Under the pieces are notes generated by a model. It saw nothing but the letters and a program-made list of their open reading frames with translations. It searched no databases and had not been told where the DNA came from. A program made the translations under genes and the position numbers. Positions 54,356-56,586 of a DNA stretch of 56,586 nt are shown here, in pieces. The first letter of the stretch is position 1. Each line of letters begins with the position of its first letter. Origin of the DNA: Prorocentrum cordatum (Eukaryota > Sar > Dinophyceae > Prorocentrales > Prorocentraceae); contig CAUYUJ010006335.1 in the NCBI GenBank assembly GCA_963575745.1, positions 242,501-299,086 of the forward strand, in the 5' to 3' direction.

Positions 54356-56586
54356 ATGAGAGGGGCTGTCGCTGCGGGCGCTACGTGCAACCACGAAGTG
54401 TTGCCGCGCACCGCGCGCCCCGCCACGCCGCTCGCGCCGGGCCTGGCCCAAACCGCCGACGCACGCGGCGTAGCTGGGCGGCGCGGCCACCACGGCCGAC
54501 CGCTCCGCGCGGCGGCCGGCTTCGGGTCGCTGTGCGTGGCCGGCGTGCGGGGCCGGCGCCATCGCGGCGGCGCCTGCGCCTGCGCCGCTGCAGGCGCGGG
54601 GGCGCCCACAGGGGCCCAGCTGGTGTGGTTCACTGGCTGTGGCGACCTACGCGCGGGTGACCACGGCGGCCTCCAGGCGGCGGCCGCGGCTGGTGGGCGT
54701 GTGGTGCCCATCTTCGTCCTGGAGCCGCGGCACCTGGTCCAGCAGCCAGCAGCGCTGCGGCGCCTGCGCGCTGCACTCTTGTCGCTCGAGCGCGAGGTCG
54801 CGTCCTGCTGGGGTGCGCGGCTGCTGGTGCGGTCAGGTGTGGCCGCCGACGTGCTGCCTGCGCTCGCCTCGGAGTGTGGCGGGGCCGCGTGCCACATGGC
54901 CGTCGAGGACGTGGAGGACGCCTCGCGCGCCGCGCAGTGCGCCGCGGCAGCCGCATTGGAGGCCGCGGGTGTGGCCGTGGTCCGCTGGGACGGATCGCTG
55001 CGGGAGGCCGCGTGGTCGTTGGGCGGGGACGCGAAGTTGCTGCCGTGCATGTTCCCAGAGTACGCCGCTGCTGCGGCGAAGCTGCCGGTGCAGGCCCCGG
55101 ACACCTTCCAGGCCGTCCTGGCCGATGACGAGAGCCAGCCGCTCGCGTCGGAAGGGGTGCCCACCATGGACGAGCTGCTGCGCCTTTCTGAGGCTGCCAC
55201 GCCTCCAGCGGTGCTGCGGGCGCGCGCCGAGTGTGACACCTCCGAGCCTTTTGACGAGCTGGTCACGGGCTGGTGCGGCGAGCCCGAGGTGAAGGCAGCC
55301 CTGGACGAGTACGCGAGGCAGGGCCGCGACGCCTTCGCGGACCGCTTCTTCGAGGCCACGGCCGACGGCGGCGCGGCCGCGAGCCTCCATGCTGCCTCGG
55401 CAGAGTGGCTGCTGGGCGGCGCCGCGCCGCCCAGCAGCGTGCTCGCCGAGCGCGAGCCCGCGGTGCGCGCCTTCAGCCCCGCTCTGAGCCTCGGGTCGCT
55501 GTCTGCGCGCGAGGTGATGCAGGCCGCCCGCTCGTCGGACGAGGGCGGCCAGCCCGGTGTGGGGGACGAGTGGACCCTGTGGGCTCGCTCCACGGGAGGC
55601 ACACTGGCCGACGTCGTGGAGTGGAGGGAGTGGTTCACCCTGCTGGCCAGGCGCACGCTGGCGCTCCAGGACGCGGGCCTGCCGGCTGGCGCGGCAGGCC
55701 TCGACCCCCGCGGCGCTCCAGGCGGCGCACCGCGCGAGGCTGGGACGTTCGGGTTTTGGCGGTGGCGGGGGCAGCACCTCGTGCGCTATCAGCGGTGGGA
55801 GGCCGGTCCTGACTACGACGGCGCAGCGCCAGCGCTTTTGCTCGTGCACGGGTTCGCTGCGTCCTGCGAGCAATGGGAGCGCCTTGTCTTTGCCATGCGG
55901 GCGGCTAACAGCAGCCTGCCCCCTGTCTTCGCGCTGGACCTGCTCGGCTTCGGGCACTCGGAGAAACCAGGGATCTCGTACACGCAGCACGTGTGGGAGG
56001 CGCAGGTCTGCGACTTTGCCATCGAGGTTATGGGCGGCCGCCCGCTGGTGGTCGCTGGGAACTCGATCGGCGGCGGCATCGCCGCAGGCGCAGCGGCGAA
56101 CTTGAGGGGCATCTGCAAGGGCGTGGTGCTGTGCAACACGGCGGGGCTACTGGTGAGACCAGAGGAATATGAGCCCCCGGCTGCGAGTTGGCGGGAGATG
56201 ACGCTGCGGCGAACGCTGCCTAAGGCTTTCGCCCCCGTGCCGCTGTTTGGCCAGCGCGGCCTGGACCTCTTCGGTGATGCAGTGATCTCGCTGATCTACC
56301 CCCAGATCCGCGACCGGCTTGCCCTCATCTACGACGCCCGCCCAGAGAATGCCGACGACGCCCTGGCGTTCGCGATCGAGCAAGGCGCTTCCTCGCCTGG
56401 CAGCAACAACGTCATCGGCTCTGGCCAGAAGCTGCTGCCCCAGCGGCCCCTGAACGAGGTGCTGAACGGGGAGCACGGATTTGGAGGCCCAGTTCTGGTG
56501 CTCCAGGGCCTCGACGACAGGGTCTCTGGCCCTGCACGCGCCGTGGAGCGCGCCGACATCTTCGAGAACTTCCGCGCTGGTGTCGA
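54356..56586 (+). CDS. Photolyase-domain / alpha-beta hydrolase fusion protein (3' partial)
   Basis: The frame is open for 743 codons from ATG at 54356 to the window edge; the in-frame stop upstream is TAA at 54248. Codons nearly all end in G or C. Residues 1-88 are Ala/Arg-rich, possibly a targeting peptide. About 89-230 resemble the photolyase/cryptochrome N-terminal domain (LVWFTGCGDLRAGDHGGL, VVPIFVLEP). About 320-345 (FSPALSLGSLSAREV) recall the start of the FAD domain, much shortened. About 470 onward is an alpha/beta hydrolase: oxyanion motif LLVHGF (H498), ALDLLGFGHSEKPGISYT, nucleophile elbow GNSIGG (S570), LQGLDDRV (D720/D721). The catalytic His should lie beyond the edge. Plants and algae have proteins with this domain pair (I recall Arabidopsis AT4G25290); the substrate is unknown. 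No intron in 2.2 kb plus an SL relic suggests a retrocopy origin. Confidence 0.88.
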   Translation, partial: MRGAVAAGATCNHEVLPRTARPATPLAPGLAQTADARGVAGRRGHHGRPLRAAAGFGSLCVAGVRGRRHRGGACACAAAGAGAPTGAQLVWFTGCGDLRAGDHGGLQAAAAAGGRVVPIFVLEPRHLVQQPAALRRLRAALLSLEREVASCWGARLLVRSGVAADVLPALASECGGAACHMAVEDVEDASRAAQCAAAAALEAAGVAVVRWDGSLREAAWSLGGDAKLLPCMFPEYAAAAAKLPVQAPDTFQAVLADDESQPLASEGVPTMDELLRLSEAATPPAVLRARAECDTSEPFDELVTGWCGEPEVKAALDEYARQGRDAFADRFFEATADGGAAASLHAASAEWLLGGAAPPSSVLAEREPAVRAFSPALSLGSLSAREVMQAARSSDEGGQPGVGDEWTLWARSTGGTLADVVEWREWFTLLARRTLALQDAGLPAGAAGLDPRGAPGGAPREAGTFGFWRWRGQHLVRYQRWEAGPDYDGAAPALLLVHGFAASCEQWERLVFAMRAANSSLPPVFALDLLGFGHSEKPGISYTQHVWEAQVCDFAIEVMGGRPLVVAGNSIGGGIAAGAAANLRGICKGVVLCNTAGLLVRPEEYEPPAASWREMTLRRTLPKAFAPVPLFGQRGLDLFGDAVISLIYPQIRDRLALIYDARPENADDALAFAIEQGASSPGSNNVIGSGQKLLPQRPLNEVLNGEHGFGGPVLVLQGLDDRVSGPARAVERADIFENFRAGV

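Noticed and set aside
54166-55656. 496-codon minus-strand frame, and 54833-55990 minus
   Set aside because: Shadows of the photolyase-hydrolase gene, whose plus frame has clear domain motifs.

Overview
This window looks like nuclear DNA of a dinoflagellate. The strongest evidence is the dinoflagellate trans-spliced leader (DinoSL). One perfect 22-nt copy lies on the minus strand at 8753-8774, with relics at 21115-21136, 54278-54297 and possibly 39117-39129. The rest fits: GC-rich codon use, very low gene density, a GC-AG intron, and dinoflagellate-style LINE retrotransposons buried in microsatellites and satellites. There is one 100-N assembly gap at 3987-4086. I cannot name the species.

Layout. 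1-3986: two retroelement-like reading frames, one ending in a CxxC...GxHP zinc-finger-like motif, with long gene-poor stretches between. 4087-8774 (minus): a LINE with SL relic, ORF1 and ORF2 (EEP endonuclease and reverse transcriptase), its 3' end lost in the gap. 8775-15434: microsatellites, a 52-bp hairpin repeat, triplet tracts and unassigned DNA. 15435-26159 (plus): a second LINE whose reverse transcriptase is split by a 4.7-kb insertion (about 19545-24276). The insertion carries a three-exon gene (21186-23099) with its own SL relic and GGTTCG-rich arrays at both ends. 26160-37629: a modular satellite array of 77-, 89- and 90-bp unit variants, cut into modules by spacers with inverted CCCAACCAT / ATGGTTGGG ends. 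37630-38628: a second CxxC...GxHP reading frame. 39117-44620 (plus): a third, heavily decayed LINE. 45430-53165: GAT and ACT triplet tracts around a satellite of about 227-230-bp units (47346-51175). 53166-54277: unassigned unique DNA. 54356-56586: the clearest host gene, a photolyase-domain / alpha-beta-hydrolase fusion open to the right edge, with an SL relic 58 nt before its first ATG.

How it fits together. The window reads as a record of mRNA recycling and LINE activity. Three divergent LINE lineages each sit just downstream of a sense-strand (CTC)n tract. Two host-type genes carry SL relics, as expected if spliced mRNAs were reverse-transcribed and reinserted. All three LINEs have stops or frameshifts. 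Two of the LINE1 shifts fall at homopolymers and could be sequence errors. Everything rests on reading the sequence; no database search was possible.
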